Assembly: GCA_027924645.1 (NCBI GenBank)
Contig: BSBN01000829.1
Location: forward strand, 992,001-1,056,000
Reading direction: 5' to 3'
DNA length: 64,000 nt
DNA from: Cunninghamia lanceolata
Taxonomy: Eukaryota > Streptophyta > Pinopsida > Cupressales > Cupressaceae
Shown here in pieces: positions 27,531 to 38,960 of this stretch (the stretch's first letter is position 1; each line of letters begins with the position of its first letter). The translations under genes and the position numbers were made by a program. Under the pieces are notes generated by a model. The model made no database searches. It worked only from the letters and a program-made list of their open reading frames with translations, and was not told the DNA's origin.

Positions 27531-27941
27531 TGGGTACTGTATATTCATATATATGTCTACGTCTTTGTCTCTTTCCATATTACTCATACTATTCACTCAT
27601 ATTCACTCATGTTCTCATCTCACATTATTATCTTCCTTATATGCCCTCCTTATACCTCTTCATGAATCCTTTCAAAATAACTCTTCACACTTCTCTTACC
27701 ACATGATTATCTATTTCGTTACTATTTTTATTACCTTTCATGACTTTTATAGCCATATAATGAGTACTTAAGGATATTTAAGTGATTTATGACTCATTTT
27801 GGGGTAAAGAATAGACCTCAATGTAATGTGTAGTACTACACAAACTTGTGTATGTTGTTTGTTGTACTATTAATTATTTGTGTGGCATCACTAAGATATT
27901 TGTGGCACATGAGAATGTTGGATTTTTATAACTTGCCAATA
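27531..27941 (-). repeat. Right LTR of small element
   Basis: Partner of 24981-25383; the terminal CA has become TA. Confidence 0.75.
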
Positions 27942-28254
27942 ATTGTAATTGATACCCATTAGCTTATGTGCCAAATATTTTAAATTGGGTTCCCAAGATC
28001 TTGTACTTAAGGATAATCCTTAGGTCATTAGTGATGATCTAGGAGAATCTAGTGATTAAATGGAATCATATTAGAGATAATTTATCAAAAATGTTATCTA
28101 CACTTTTGCATAAACACTTATAAACACTAAACTAGAGGTATTTTAATTTTATGTCTTGTATGTCTGAAATATTTTCATATCAATAGACAAGGCTTGACTG
28201 TCTTTAATAAATTCAAATACATTTCCTTTAACCATAACAAGCCCTTAAAGGAAC
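27942..28254. other. Unassigned spacer
   Basis: About 310 AT-rich bases between two LTR elements. No feature seen. Confidence 0.5.
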
Positions 28255-28259
28255 TATTC
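28255..28259. repeat. Target-site duplication TATTC, left copy
   Basis: Exact match to 35700-35704, flanking the second non-autonomous element. Confidence 0.88.
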
Positions 28260-29318
28260 TGTTGATAACTGAGAGGGGGGGTGAACCAGTTATCTAGATT
28301 AATTTAACTTTCTGTTCTTCTTTAGCCATTAGTATAGTATCAAAACACATAAGCTTAAATGAGCATGAAAGAAGAAAGAAACTCAGTACACATGACACAA
28401 TATTTTTGACGCGGAAACCCTATTAAGGGAGAAAACCACGGGGTGATTAACCCAAGAATGTATTCTCTGTTAGAAGAATAAGATAGAACAAAATGACACT
28501 TGCCAATTAGGGCTCACTGCCTACAATAGATTATACAAGGAAACTAGACACTTGAACTGATGAGAAGCATCTACACATGCTGAGATTCAGCTCCGGTTAG
28601 GATTAATATATTGATCTACTACACTTCATCCTTCCTCTTCTTTTATGTTGCTGTCCTGTCACATACTGGACCTATAGTATTGCTGTTATTCTACTTTTCT
28701 GCTTTTGTTCGCACAACACCACATCTCACCACACCCTTCATATCTAAATCCATCTGGTATATATATCCGCACAAAGGATTTCATCCTCTTCCTAGTCGGC
28801 ATCCAGAATAGTCAATATTTTCCCAAACTCTAGTCTGTCAGCTGAATCCTTGCTTACCAAGTGATGTGAATCAAGAAGATACTTATAGAAGTCATATAAC
28901 ATGTCAGCCAATCATGGATGATACCTTAAGAACCTTGATCACCATCAATATCTCATCTGGAATAATTTTGGTGCTCTATTGATCAGTTCTTCCTCTGTCT
29001 ACTCTACCAAAATAGCCCTCAATACTTAGATGCTCATATCTCTTCACTCTTTCATCACCGGAGGCTCAAACCCTGGAATCTATTAGGCAAGGTATTCCTC
29101 TTGACTTTCCCAACTCTGCACTTTAGAAAGATACTTTCTCTAGGAGATCTGGACTTGACTGTCTGACATTGCTGCATGCTCTGTTCTTGCTTACCGGATA
29201 ACAACACTCTTCAATCTGACTTCTGGTATAGGCACACCATGTCCTGCGGATGTGTGGAATAGTCTTTGTTGCCATCAATGACAACACCAATGAAGCCACA
29301 TAGTGTCTCTTGCCAACA
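28260..29318 (-). repeat. 3' LTR, copy 2
   Basis: 1,059 bp, TG to CA. Relative to its partner it lacks about 31 bases near 28520 between two CTCACTGCC words, a deletion across a short direct repeat. TATA box at 28770-28758 on the minus strand. Confidence 0.92.
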
Positions 29319-29475
29319 ATCTCCTCCTTTGGCATTGATGGCAACACTTAGTGAAAAATGACTAAGTGTTATACTACACTTTCCCTTGGTTGATGCTCTG
29401 TTCTATTGTACTTATACTGAAGCTCTCCCTTAGTTGGAGTCCTCATTTTTCACTGCTCCTCACTCCCCCTTTGAC
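29319..29475 (-). other. Polypurine tract array, copy 2
   Basis: The LTR-adjacent tract is AAAGGAGGAGAT (29330-29319). The tract GTCAAAGGGGGAGTG lies at 29475-29461 and a decayed middle one near 29380-29390. Spacing matches copy 1. Confidence 0.7.
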
Positions 29476-29562
29476 ATCAATGGCAAAGGGTGGGAGCCAC
29501 ACACCAAAATTTTCAAAACTCAATCTATACTTAGTCACATAAGTATATTATCCAGTTATACT

Positions 29563-32500
29563 TTACATATACTTTAGTATATCTGCAAAAGTGTTCTTTA
29601 ATTGTACAACTTTTGTCACCCAACTCTACTTCATCCTGTCCAAAATTGAGATGTGACCACTCAACAGGAATGCAAAAGCTTCTGCCCTCTTTAGATCTGT
29701 CGGATCACTGGTCCGAGCTGTGGTTTGAGCATCATTTAGGGCCTCATGCATGGGCTCTAACTTAGGGATAATTATTCTTCTAAGTTCATTCAACCTACTT
29801 ATTCTATTTTTCTTCTCCTTCTCAAGCTTCTTAATTTCATTTATGACTGCAATAGTCTGACACTCTTGATTTACTATAGAGGAGGATAGGGGATGAAAAC
29901 TTTGAGATAAACTTAATAGTTTATCCTTTTGCTCTTTTACCTCCTTCTCAATGTCCTTGGTCACTTTAGACCAGGATAAACAAAATTTGTAAATATCACC
30001 GCCATCTTTGAGAGCATTTTCTAAGCTCTTTAACCCAATATTCATAGCTCTCCTATCATTGGTTATTAACCCTTGCACTTCTGATAATCTTTTTACCAAA
30101 AACTCCTTTCAGACCTTATCTTCTACTGACTTCTCTAATGAATCAAAATGTGTGCTAAAACTATTTACTAGAGATTTGAGATTACCAGATGAGGAGGCTG
30201 AGGGATCCTTCTAAAAAGATGGCATGATCTTTTCTAGTACACCGGATGCAATGTCTATGAGCTTGCAATCCTCCGTGTGAGACTTTAGGAGTTTTTCTTT
30301 TGCTTTTGCCGAAGTAAAGGATGCTAGCTTCATGGTTTGAACTGGGGAGAGGGAGTCAAAATTGAATGGTCCTTGAAGAAGTTCCAGTTCATCAAATTCC
30401 ATCATCTCCTTGATTAAGAATTATTCTACTGCTTCCGCTGTGTCTCTTGCCAGTGACAGGGTTTTGTCCCCTTCTAGAGCCTTACCACTATCATCTGTGG
30501 CCTTTTTTGTTGGAGTTTTCACTTTTCCTGCAGCCTTACTACTGACATCTTATTTTTGCTTCTCCTCTGCTTCTTGACTGATTTTCTCTTCCACTCTTTC
30601 TTCTCCTTTAGGTTCAGAATTTGCAGGGGAAACTGGATGAGAGATATTTGCTTCTTTTTCTTCACCTGTCTCCTTTGCCTCTTCTGATATTTTCTCAGTG
30701 AATTCTTCTTTGTTATCTATTCCTAAGGGATCATCACCTAAATCCTCTACAACAAGAATATTGAATCTTTTATAGACATTCTAGAGGATTTCCTCTATTT
30801 CTTTTGCCACCTTATCAGTTTCTCCAAGCATGAGCTGATTCATTCTAGCCTTACTCCAGAACTCATCCTTGCAATCTTTGAAGATCATATCCATTTGTTT
30901 TAGAGTAATTGAGAGATAGAGCTGGATTGCTATTTGATCCCTAATCTCTAAGTCCTTAGCCTTGGCATTTTCTTTTCTCATATCAAGTTCCTTCTCTAAA
31001 CTTTTAGGAATTAGAGAAATTATTTCATTAAATATTTTATTGTATATGTTCAAGTATTTGACTGTGGCTCCCTCCAAGATCTTTTTATCTGCATCATTAT
31101 ATGCGTCATAGAATTCTGTTATTGGTTGTAGGTTCCCATCCACAGTAACTGCTTTAACCACATCATCTAATGACAAAGTGGGCTTTTCAACAAACTCTTC
31201 TGTCTCTACCTCCTTGGTTTCACTGGATACTTTCTTCTTTTTCTTCATCTTCTTGATCTCTTCATCAGATTCAGTTTCCTCATCATCCTTGAGGCTTGTG
31301 TATGATCTTGTAGCTTTTGTCTTTGTTCTCTTTTCTCCTTTACTAGATAATTTTGCTTCCAGTTTTGATGCCTTTGAGCTCTTAGCAGTGGCAGATGCAA
31401 AACTTTTAGAGGATCTGGTCCGGGAGGGGGCTTCTACCAGAGCACTTTCTTTTTTTGCCTCTTCCTTTTCCGCCCTTTCCATCTTTTCTCTATTTGCATC
31501 TAGTGCCTCTTTTGAGATGCCATACCTTTTGGCAACATTCTCTATTTCTTTTCTAACTTTTCTCTTCATTTCTGGTTACCTTAGCTCCACATGGATTTTC
31601 ACACTTAATTCCTCAAATGTTCCAAACCTTTCTGCTTTAGGATCCTTGGGTTGACTGAGCATGTGTTGAACATGTAGTTCAACAATTTTCTCATCTACTT
31701 CATACCCCATTGGCATGATCCAGACTATTCTTGGCTCTGCTGCCTCCATTAGACATTGATCAGTTTCTACCATAAAGCATACTGTATCTTTATACTTTTC
31801 AATTAAGGATTTGGGGATTCTCTCTCTTGCTTGCATCATGCTCTGAAAATTCTTGAAATAGCCCCAGAGCGTTGTATTATGTGTCTTGGCATCTCCAAGC
31901 CGATGTATATAGTCTCTGATTTGGATGGCTACTGGTCTATCATTTTGCCATACCCAGCCATTGGATCCGGGAAGCTCATTCATGAAGTAGAAGAACAAGC
32001 ATAGTAACATTCCACCATACTTGAAGGAGTTCTTCTTGTCTTTCTTGATCTTTTGTAGATTTTCCATTAGTTGGTTTAGAAGTAGTTCACAAAGATCATA
32101 ATCTACATTTTTTCTCAACATTTCATAAGCAATGTAAATTGTAGTTCCAGGTACTAAATTTTCCCTGCTAGAGTGATATATCTTATAACCGATGATCATG
32201 GAGGCAAACTTGATATTCGGATCAGTGATGTCTTCTATTTTCATTGCTCTTTTGTTAAATTTTGATCCAGTAGCCTCACTCAGAGTTTGATTCTTGATGG
32301 ATTTGAGAATAGGAATCCCACTGGATGAGTGTAATCTGGTTACATCCCTAATGGCATCCTTGGTTATCTTAAATGGTCCATTCAACCACATGAAGTTATC
32401 ATTCACTTTGCTCAAAATATACTGGACCCATTCTTCTTCTGTAAAACAAGGAAAATGAATGCATTGTGCAAAATGCTTGTCCCGGAGGGCTTTATACCAA

Positions 32501-32736
32501 GTTTTGAGTTCAAATGAGTCATCTATCAAATGCTTGTGATAGATATCAACTAGCTTAGATTCCCCAAAATCTTCAATATTTGCATGAATATATGCCCTAA
32601 CATCTTCTACATGTAGAACCACATGCGGAATGTTTGAAAAGACACCTAGAGGATCAACTTCTAGGGACTTATATGGATGTTTCTTAAATTTAGGACACGA
32701 CCTATCAATGATCTTTACAACATTCGGTGTAGTCAT
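29563..32736 (-). pseudogene. ORF2, large unknown protein of the non-autonomous element, copy 2
   Basis: It starts at a true ATG (32736; MTTPNVVKII) and runs 1,057 codons to TAA 29565-29563 with no net frameshift but at least seven stops (codons 387, 652, 842, 876 and 1037 among them). Codons 1-386 form a globular region with CFTEEEWVQYILSKVN, GPFKITKDAIRDVTRLHSS, FASMIIGYKIYHSSREN, YDLCELLLNQLMENLQKIKK and GYEVDEKIVELHVQHML. Codons 390-520 are basic with a KKMKKKKKV cluster that could act as a nuclear signal. Codons 530-650 are helical (ATVKYLNIYNKIFNEIISL). The rest is acidic, then helical. Layout is loosely like the plant 'putative transposon protein' domains reported in other retroelements, but I cannot confirm homology. 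Function unknown. Confidence 0.75.
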
Positions 32737-33381
32737 CTTTGAAAGGATTTATAGAGGAATATTCAAAAATGAAAAATACCTTTTGTGCTTCTAGGATTTG
32801 TGGAGTGAGCCAGATTGATTTGTTGGAAGATTCGACTTCCATGGTTGATCTTTGAGAAACTTAAGACAATTTGACTACAGAGCTCTTTTTCTCTTCCTCT
32901 CGAGTGTGAATGTGTAAATGCCGATCAAATGAACCCTTTTATCTCTGACAAAAAACCGTAATTCCACATTGCAATAAATGCACAATTAAGTTATTCTGGA
33001 TGCTTTATTCTCCTTGTCTTGAGAGATTTTTCTGGTTTACTAAGATGTACTTAAAGCTATTCTCGGGGGATATCAGCAATTTGTCTACCTTTTGCAATCA
33101 TTCCATTTAACCTCAGATCAAGATACCTCAAATTCGAATCATGCCAGATCTAACTGTGAAAATCCTATTTTTACTGAATGATTATTTAACCAGATCAAAC
33201 TTGGGAGATTAACCTATTCAGAACTTCTTGCAGATATTTCATCCCTTTACCTAAGCTTGTTTAGATGTTCCTTTTGTGAACCCTTTAATCCGCAACTTTC
33301 CTTGTGCCAATTCTGGCACCAATTAACTGGCTGGGGGAAAATGTTTTTCCTTGTGTCTCCCCCTAAGCTAGAGCTCACTTT
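32737..33381 (-). other. Conserved spacer between gag-like gene and ORF2, copy 2
   Basis: About 645 noncoding bases. It holds the hairpin GTGCCA-ATTC-TGGCAC at 33304-33319 and a minus-strand purine tract CTTAGGGGGAGA at 33367-33356, both near the gag stop. The bases before the ORF2 ATG are pyrimidine-rich and end in AAAG, and could pass for a 3' splice site, but no donor is proven. Confidence 0.5.
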
Positions 33382-34563
33382 TTAATTTCTTGAAGGAATA
33401 TCAGCACCAGATTCTGGTGCGGATCCATCCCCTACATTCTCTGTACTTCTCTTTACCCAAATCTTGTTCAGATCACTTTTAACTTCATCCGCATTCACTT
33501 TTCCTTTTCCTTTGTCTTGATCCTGATTATGATGCATCGGACCCCTTTTGTTCTGATTCTTACTTCTACAGAATTTGGCAATATGATCGGATCTATTGCA
33601 GTTGTGGCAAACAACATTTCTTTGCATATTTGAATGATATCCTCTTGAGCTGCATTGATTAGCCATATGTCCCATTCTATTGCATGCAAAACATCTACCA
33701 TTGAATGAATTGTTCATTTGCATATTTCTGCATTCATGAGATTTGTGACCATTCCTTTTGTAGTTGAAACATTGTCCAGAGAAGGACGTATTAGTCTGAT
33801 TTATTCTCTTTCTACACTGATTAGCTTTATGACCAAAGCTATTACATTTGTGGCAGTATCCATTGAAGGATGGATATCTTTGAGCATTAGGTTGCCTTCT
33901 CGGATGTCCTCTAGGCTTGTTCCTTGGATTTTCTGATCCAAAATTCTTCTAACTTGATCCAGAGCTTTCACCTTTATTATATCCCAAGCCACACTTGTCA
34001 TCTACCCTCTTTTGGCTTTCAAGAAGAACTTCAAGTTGAGAAGAACTTATCTTGAATTTCTCTTTGTATTCATTTGTTGTTTGAAGATCCTTTTTAAGAG
34101 TGTCAATTTGATCCTCAAGTTTTTCTTCATTATCTCTAGCATCTTCAAGATCAGATTCAAGATGTCTGATTATTCTATCCATCTTGTGGCAGTCTTCTGA
34201 TTTCTCCTTGAGAGATTGTCTTAGATCATCTTTAGTTTTTCTTTTCTCTTCAATTTCTTGAGTGAATTTTATAACTCCTGATTCCATTTCATGTCTTACC
34301 ATAATGATATCTTTTGATAATTTTTCACATAACTTGGTTTTCTCCTTTAGATCTTCATTTGTATCATTGGCTTCACCTTGACTTGCCAATTACTGAAGTA
34401 GATCCTTTCTCTTTTTCATAGAGATACCCAGTTTCCCTTTTAGTTCATTTATGAAATCATCAGCTTGTTTGAGTCTTTCCTTCAATTCATTGACTTCAGA
34501 GTTAGATTGCTCAAGATCATCTAGGGCAAACTAAAGTTGATCCCTCATACCATACACTTCCAT
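33382..34563 (-). pseudogene. Gag-like coiled-coil and zinc-knuckle protein, copy 2
   Basis: The frame is 394 codons from ATG 34563 (MEVYGMRDQL) to the stop at 33382. It has a coiled coil over about 200 residues, then KCGLGYNKGESSGSS, then CCHC boxes CHKCNSFGHKANQC, CFNYKRNGHKSHEC, CFACNRMGHMANQC and CHNCNRSDHIAKFC, and a tail with KIWVKRSTEN. Three stops (after DQL, after KDLLQ and near 33950) break it; the frame itself is preserved. Same domain content as copy 1, including the Tyr in box 2. It lacks the capsid domain seen in the copia Gag at 7456-8346, so particle formation probably relied on a partner. Confidence 0.78.
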
Positions 34564-34614
34564 TTGAATTCCCTGATCTTCCTCAAGCTGTTAGGCTCTG
34601 TTTTAGAGGAACTT

Positions 34615-34627
34615 GGCTCTGATACCA
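34615..34627 (-). other. Primer-binding site, copy 2
   Basis: The minus strand reads TGGTATCAGAGCC, identical to the copia site and with the same 2-base gap to the LTR edge at 34630. Confidence 0.92.
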
Positions 34628-34629
34628 AT

Positions 34630-35699
34630 TGTTGATAACTGAGACGGGGGGTGAATCAGTTATCTAGATTAATTTAACTTTTTGTTCTTCTTTAGCTATT
34701 AGTATAGTATCAAAACACATAAGCTTAAATGAACATGAAAGTAGAAAGAAACTCAGTACACATGACACAATATTTTTGACGTGGAAACCTTGTTAAGGGA
34801 GAAAACTATGGAGTGATTAACCCAAGAATGCATTCTCTGTTAGAAGAATAAGATAGAACAAAATGGCAATTGCTAATTAGGGCTCACTACCCGAGCACAC
34901 TGCTCACAAGAGGCTCACTGCCTACAATAGATTATACAAGGAAACTAGACACTTGAACTAATGAGAAGCATCTACACATGTTGAGATTCAGTTCCGGTTA
35001 GGCTTAATATATTGATCTACTGCACTTTATCCTTCCTCTTCTTTTATGTCGCTGTCCTATCACATACTAGACCTGTAGTACTGCTATTATTCTGCTTTCT
35101 GCTTTTGTTCGCACAACACCACATCTCACCACACCCTTCATATCTAAATCCATCTGGTATATATATCCGCACAAAGGATTTCATCTTCTTCCTAGTTGGC
35201 ATCTGAAATAGTCAATATTTTCCCAAACTCTAGTCTGTCGGCTAAATCCTTGATTACCAAGTGATGCGAATCAAGGAGATACTTATAGAAGTCATCTAAC
35301 ATATCGACCAATCATGGATTATACCTTAAGAACCTTGATCACCATCAATATCTCATCTGGAATAATTCTGGTGCTCTATTGATCAGTTCTTCCTCTGTCT
35401 ACTCTGCCAAAACAGACCTCAATACTTAGATGCTATCACCGGAGGCTCAAACCCTGGAATCTATCAGTCAAGGTATTCCTCTTGACTTTCCCAAGTCTGC
35501 ACTTTAGAAAGATACTTTCTCTAGGAGATCCGGACCTGACTATCTGACCTTGCTGCATGCTCTGTTCTTGCTTACCGGATCACAACACTCTTCAATCTAA
35601 CTTCTGGTATAGGCACACCATGTCCTACGGATGTGTGGAATAGTCTTTGTTGCCATCAATGACAACACCAATGAAGCTACATAGTGTCTCTTGCCAACA
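34630..35699 (-). repeat. 5' LTR, copy 2
   Basis: 1,070 bp, partner of 28260-29318, with TG and CA ends. Confidence 0.92.
35158..35170 (-). promoter_or_regulatory. Conserved TATA box in 5' LTR, copy 2
   Basis: The minus strand reads GCGGATATATATA, identical to the boxes in the other LTRs of this family. Confidence 0.5.
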
Positions 35700-35704
35700 T
35701 ATTC
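35700..35704. repeat. Target-site duplication TATTC, right copy
   Basis: Exact partner of 28255-28259. Confidence 0.88.
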
Positions 35705-36105
35705 AACACCACTATGCTTTAGGAGAAAGTATAAATTTGAAGGAAAATAGGGCTTGAATAGCATATTAATAGAAGGCAAAACCAGATGGAGAAGAAGTGT
35801 CTAGACTAAATCACTAGCATGACCCAATCCTAAGAAGGTCCAAATTCATAGTGCTAATTTGTTATAGCATGATAGGTGCATATCCAATTTCAAAATTTAG
35901 AATCTAATTGTTAAACATAATATAAAATATAATCTTTGTCATTTACAAACACATACCAACAAAGAGCTAATCAAATTTGACTTTGTTTTACATTTTTGTG
36001 AACCCATAATCTCAAACCCCTTGTGTTGGACACTAGGGTTTAACCTTTTTTTTTAGTTTTAGACCTATTTTTTTACTATATCCATCTCTTTATTACATTT
36101 GAAAC

Positions 36106-36634
36106 TTGTGCCTTAATTATGTTTTTTTTCTTGATGAACAATATATTAGGGTATATGCCTTGAATCAGCTTCCCTTATACTATATTCCCATTCAACATAG
36201 CCCTAGGATTGACCCTTCAACTACTAAGGATCATTTTGATACCCTTGTTATTGAAATTTTAAACATGTCCATGTACCTGAATGAGGAGGATACTTTTGAC
36301 CATGAGGCTTATGTTGAAAACATCAAAAATCAAAAGAAGATGAATGTGTCTAATAAGATAAAAAATTGTAGAGAGGACATTAGAAAATTAGATGACAATA
36401 ACAATCCTTCATCTCTAGTAGACATTCTTCACAATTTATTCATAAAAAAATCAAATGGTATGTAAGTTCTCAAAGATATTGGCCAAATTATGGGTGTAAC
36501 TAATGTTGTTAATGATTATCCTTTTCCTTCACAACTTGTTGATGGTGTTTTTAGCACGCAACAACGCAGGTATGATTGCTGGTATCACACCTCTCTTGAA
36601 AAAGGTATCCTATCCAAGATAGGACTGCCCCAAG
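36106..36634 (+). pseudogene. Coding-like relic of unknown family
   Basis: A frame of 119 codons opens at TTG 36106, stops at 36463-36468, and continues in the same frame for about 55 more codons (VLKDIGQIMGVTNVVNDYPF). Composition is protein-like: PLYYIPIQHSPRIDPSTTKD, then an acidic NEEDTFDHEAYVENIKN stretch and charged helix. I do not recognise it. The upstream boundary is unclear: a TGA lies 5 codons before and poly-T/AG resembles an intron end. It may be an exon relic of a host gene or an old transposon gene. Confidence 0.3.
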
Positions 36635-38500
36635 GATAATACAGCTAGGTCTTAGCTTGCATAGAATAACTTTAGTGGAATGTTATAGCTATGCCTACAA
36701 GGGGTCTTACATGCAATGTAGGGTATATGAAATATGACAACAAAGTATATGCAGAAACCCGAGGTGGTTCATACTACGAAGTCTGAAATTTTAGCAGATG
36801 GGTAATGAAATGTTGCTCAAATCCTAAATCTACCAAAACTTGATGTAAAGAAAATGCAAAAGGAAAGGGAGAGAGGGAAGGGATAAGAGAAATCCTATAG
36901 ACAATTGCAAAAATAATTAGCAAACAGATAGACAGATTCCCAATAATAAATAAATCTCCGCTTAACTAGGCAACCTACAATGCCACATAGATTGTGCAAT
37001 CTTCTAAGGAAATATAATGATTTTCAAATTGTAGAGGGTTCATCAAACACCCAATCCCTGACGCAGCTCAATGAATTCATACAATCGAACTTATCTCATA
37101 AAATATGCCCAGACTAACCATGCACAATGACATACAATCAACAAGCCATTAATCATATGGACAGGAAATCCATCAAATATCTGAATGATTAATCACTTAT
37201 ACAACTGAATGTAAACTAATTTCAAATTGAGATGAACCATGAAATCTAAAATGAGACAACACAAAAACACAAATTCCCAGCAACCTGCAAAACTTGCTTT
37301 GTATTGACTGTATTTTTGGCAAAGTCTCAACAATTCATTGTCAAATCTTACTTACAAATGACAGTTAAAGATGGTCCTTTTATAGACAAGGCACCGTACC
37401 AAGTTTTTCAATGGACGGTGGAGATTAACTCAACACCAATGGTCTAGATTACATGGCATTTATTGAGATACATCAATTTGTTGCATTTTTGGATTTGCAT
37501 TTGTCCTTTAGGAAGAAGAAAAAATATAGCTATCTGGACAAAATGGATACCCATTTGGTTGTATATGATGAAAAGTCAATTTTCGAGGCCTAACAAAGAC
37601 AAAATAGAGTCACATGACACTTGAAAATATGAGATGATGTGGATTCATGGGATTACAAGTGCTGACTAGATCAAGATGAGTATGTGGCACATTTTTATGA
37701 AGGCATGTCCATCTAGATGCTTGTTGGACTGATTCTTGATGATCGGACTGCTGGAACAATCATATGCATGTCTTGTGCAATGAACTAGATCTATAGGAAA
37801 AATAATGATTTGGCATGATCTTCTATGTCTTTCAGCTCTTGAGACTCATCTTTATCATCTTAGACATTATATTGATCTTCTCTTATAGGTGGAACATCAA
37901 TTTGATTGATAGAATGTTGATTCTGTAGTTTTGGGTCAGCAAGGTACCTCTGTATGTTCATCCTTCCAAGATGACTCTAGTTGGCTCCTTTGTCCTCTAA
38001 GACTTGCAATCAACAAGGCCAAGCATCAATTTCATCTTTAAATAATCATTTTCCATCATTTTGAATCAAGATATGTCCACTTGCAGTCATAAATCAGTTA
38101 AGAACAACTCATTGTCAATGTCACCTTCTTGTAGACAACTTCATAAATCTAGTGATTTTTGCATGATTTTCTGAGTTTTTTACCATTTTTGAGTACCCAT
38201 TTGGCCTATATGATGATCTGGGAGGTTTTTGCAGCCATTGGGATCAATTTGGGAACTTTTATTTCATGTTTTTTAGCCTTTTTGCAAAAAGCAAAATTTT
38301 TGGGGGTCACTAACTTTTTAGGTGCAGTAACATTAATTATCATTAAATGTGCCCAAAGTCCACATAAACATGCTAAAAATGTTCATCATGATGTGAAAAA
38401 TGATTGTGCAATTCAAATCCATCAAGAAAATCTAATTCGTACCTTGAAAAACTCAATTTCTAAGCCAAATGTCAAAAAACATGGGTTTTGGGTGTCACAG
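36635..38500. other. Unassigned sequence
   Basis: No recognised protein, LTR pair or RNA. A frame at 38159-38596 begins with a TTG codon and is hydrophobic then basic, with no family resemblance; I do not call it a gene. Confidence 0.4.
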
Positions 38501-38960
38501 ACTAAAAGTCGGTGCAATGCAATTCTAGCGCTAACACCTTTAGAGTGGATTTTATGGGTTTCTGCCTTAGAGAGAATTTTGTGTCAGAATAACTAATTAG
38601 AATAGTGCTTCATGAGGTCAGTCGGTTCGCTTTTTAGTGCAGGTTCGTTGGCAGCTTTTTTAGCGCTAAACATCTTGGGTGCTTCTAGTGGGGAATTTGG
38701 GTCCAACCGACTAAAGTCAGTAAGTGTGATTTTTGTGCAGGTTAGTTGAAGCAGATTTTAGCACTGACTTTGCAAATGCTTCAAACACAGATTTAGTGTC
38801 ATCCAACCAGTGTGGATTTTGGTGTCGTTCGACTACCGCAGTAGAAGCGATTTTTAGTGCAAGTTAGTGGAAGGTTATTTTAGCGCTAGGCAATGCAAGG
38901 TGTTTTTAGTGCTTTTGGTAATACGGGGCATTTTTAGCACCTATTTTTGAAAGTCCCTAG
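38501..38960 (+). repeat. Degenerate repeat field with TTTTAGCGCT/TTTTTAGTGC words
   Basis: The words TTCTAGCGCT, TTTTTAGTGCAGG, TTTTTAGCGCTAA, TTTTAGCACTGAC, TTTTTAGTGCAAG, TTTTAGCGCTAGG, TTTTTAGTGCTTT and TTTTTAGCACC recur at irregular intervals. GC-richer words such as CCGACTAAAGTCAG are interleaved. It looks like an old tandem array or repeat-rich UTR of an unknown element. Confidence 0.6.

Larger units (their letters stand above)
28260..35699 (-). mobile_element. Non-autonomous copia-type LTR element with unknown ORF2, copy 2
   Basis: The 7,440-bp element has LTRs 28260-29318 and 34630-35699, a perfect duplication TATTC, PBS 34615-34627 and polypurine tracts after 29318. It has the same gene order as copy 1: gag-like protein, spacer, ORF2. 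Coding parts of the two copies match at most positions while LTRs differ more, for example TGTTGATAACTGAG here against TGTTGGAAACAAGG in copy 1. ORF2 here keeps one frame over 1,057 codons, making it the better reference copy. LTR pair identity is about 93 percent over 255 bases by eye. Confidence 0.9.

Noticed and set aside
31178..31654. 158-codon plus-strand frame, serine- and phenylalanine-rich
   Set aside because: It is the antisense of the lysine/glutamate-rich part of ORF2, which yields long open antisense frames.
38159..38596. 145-codon plus-strand frame with hydrophobic start
   Set aside because: It opens at TTG, has no recognisable domain and overlaps the TTTTAG repeat field. Probably chance.
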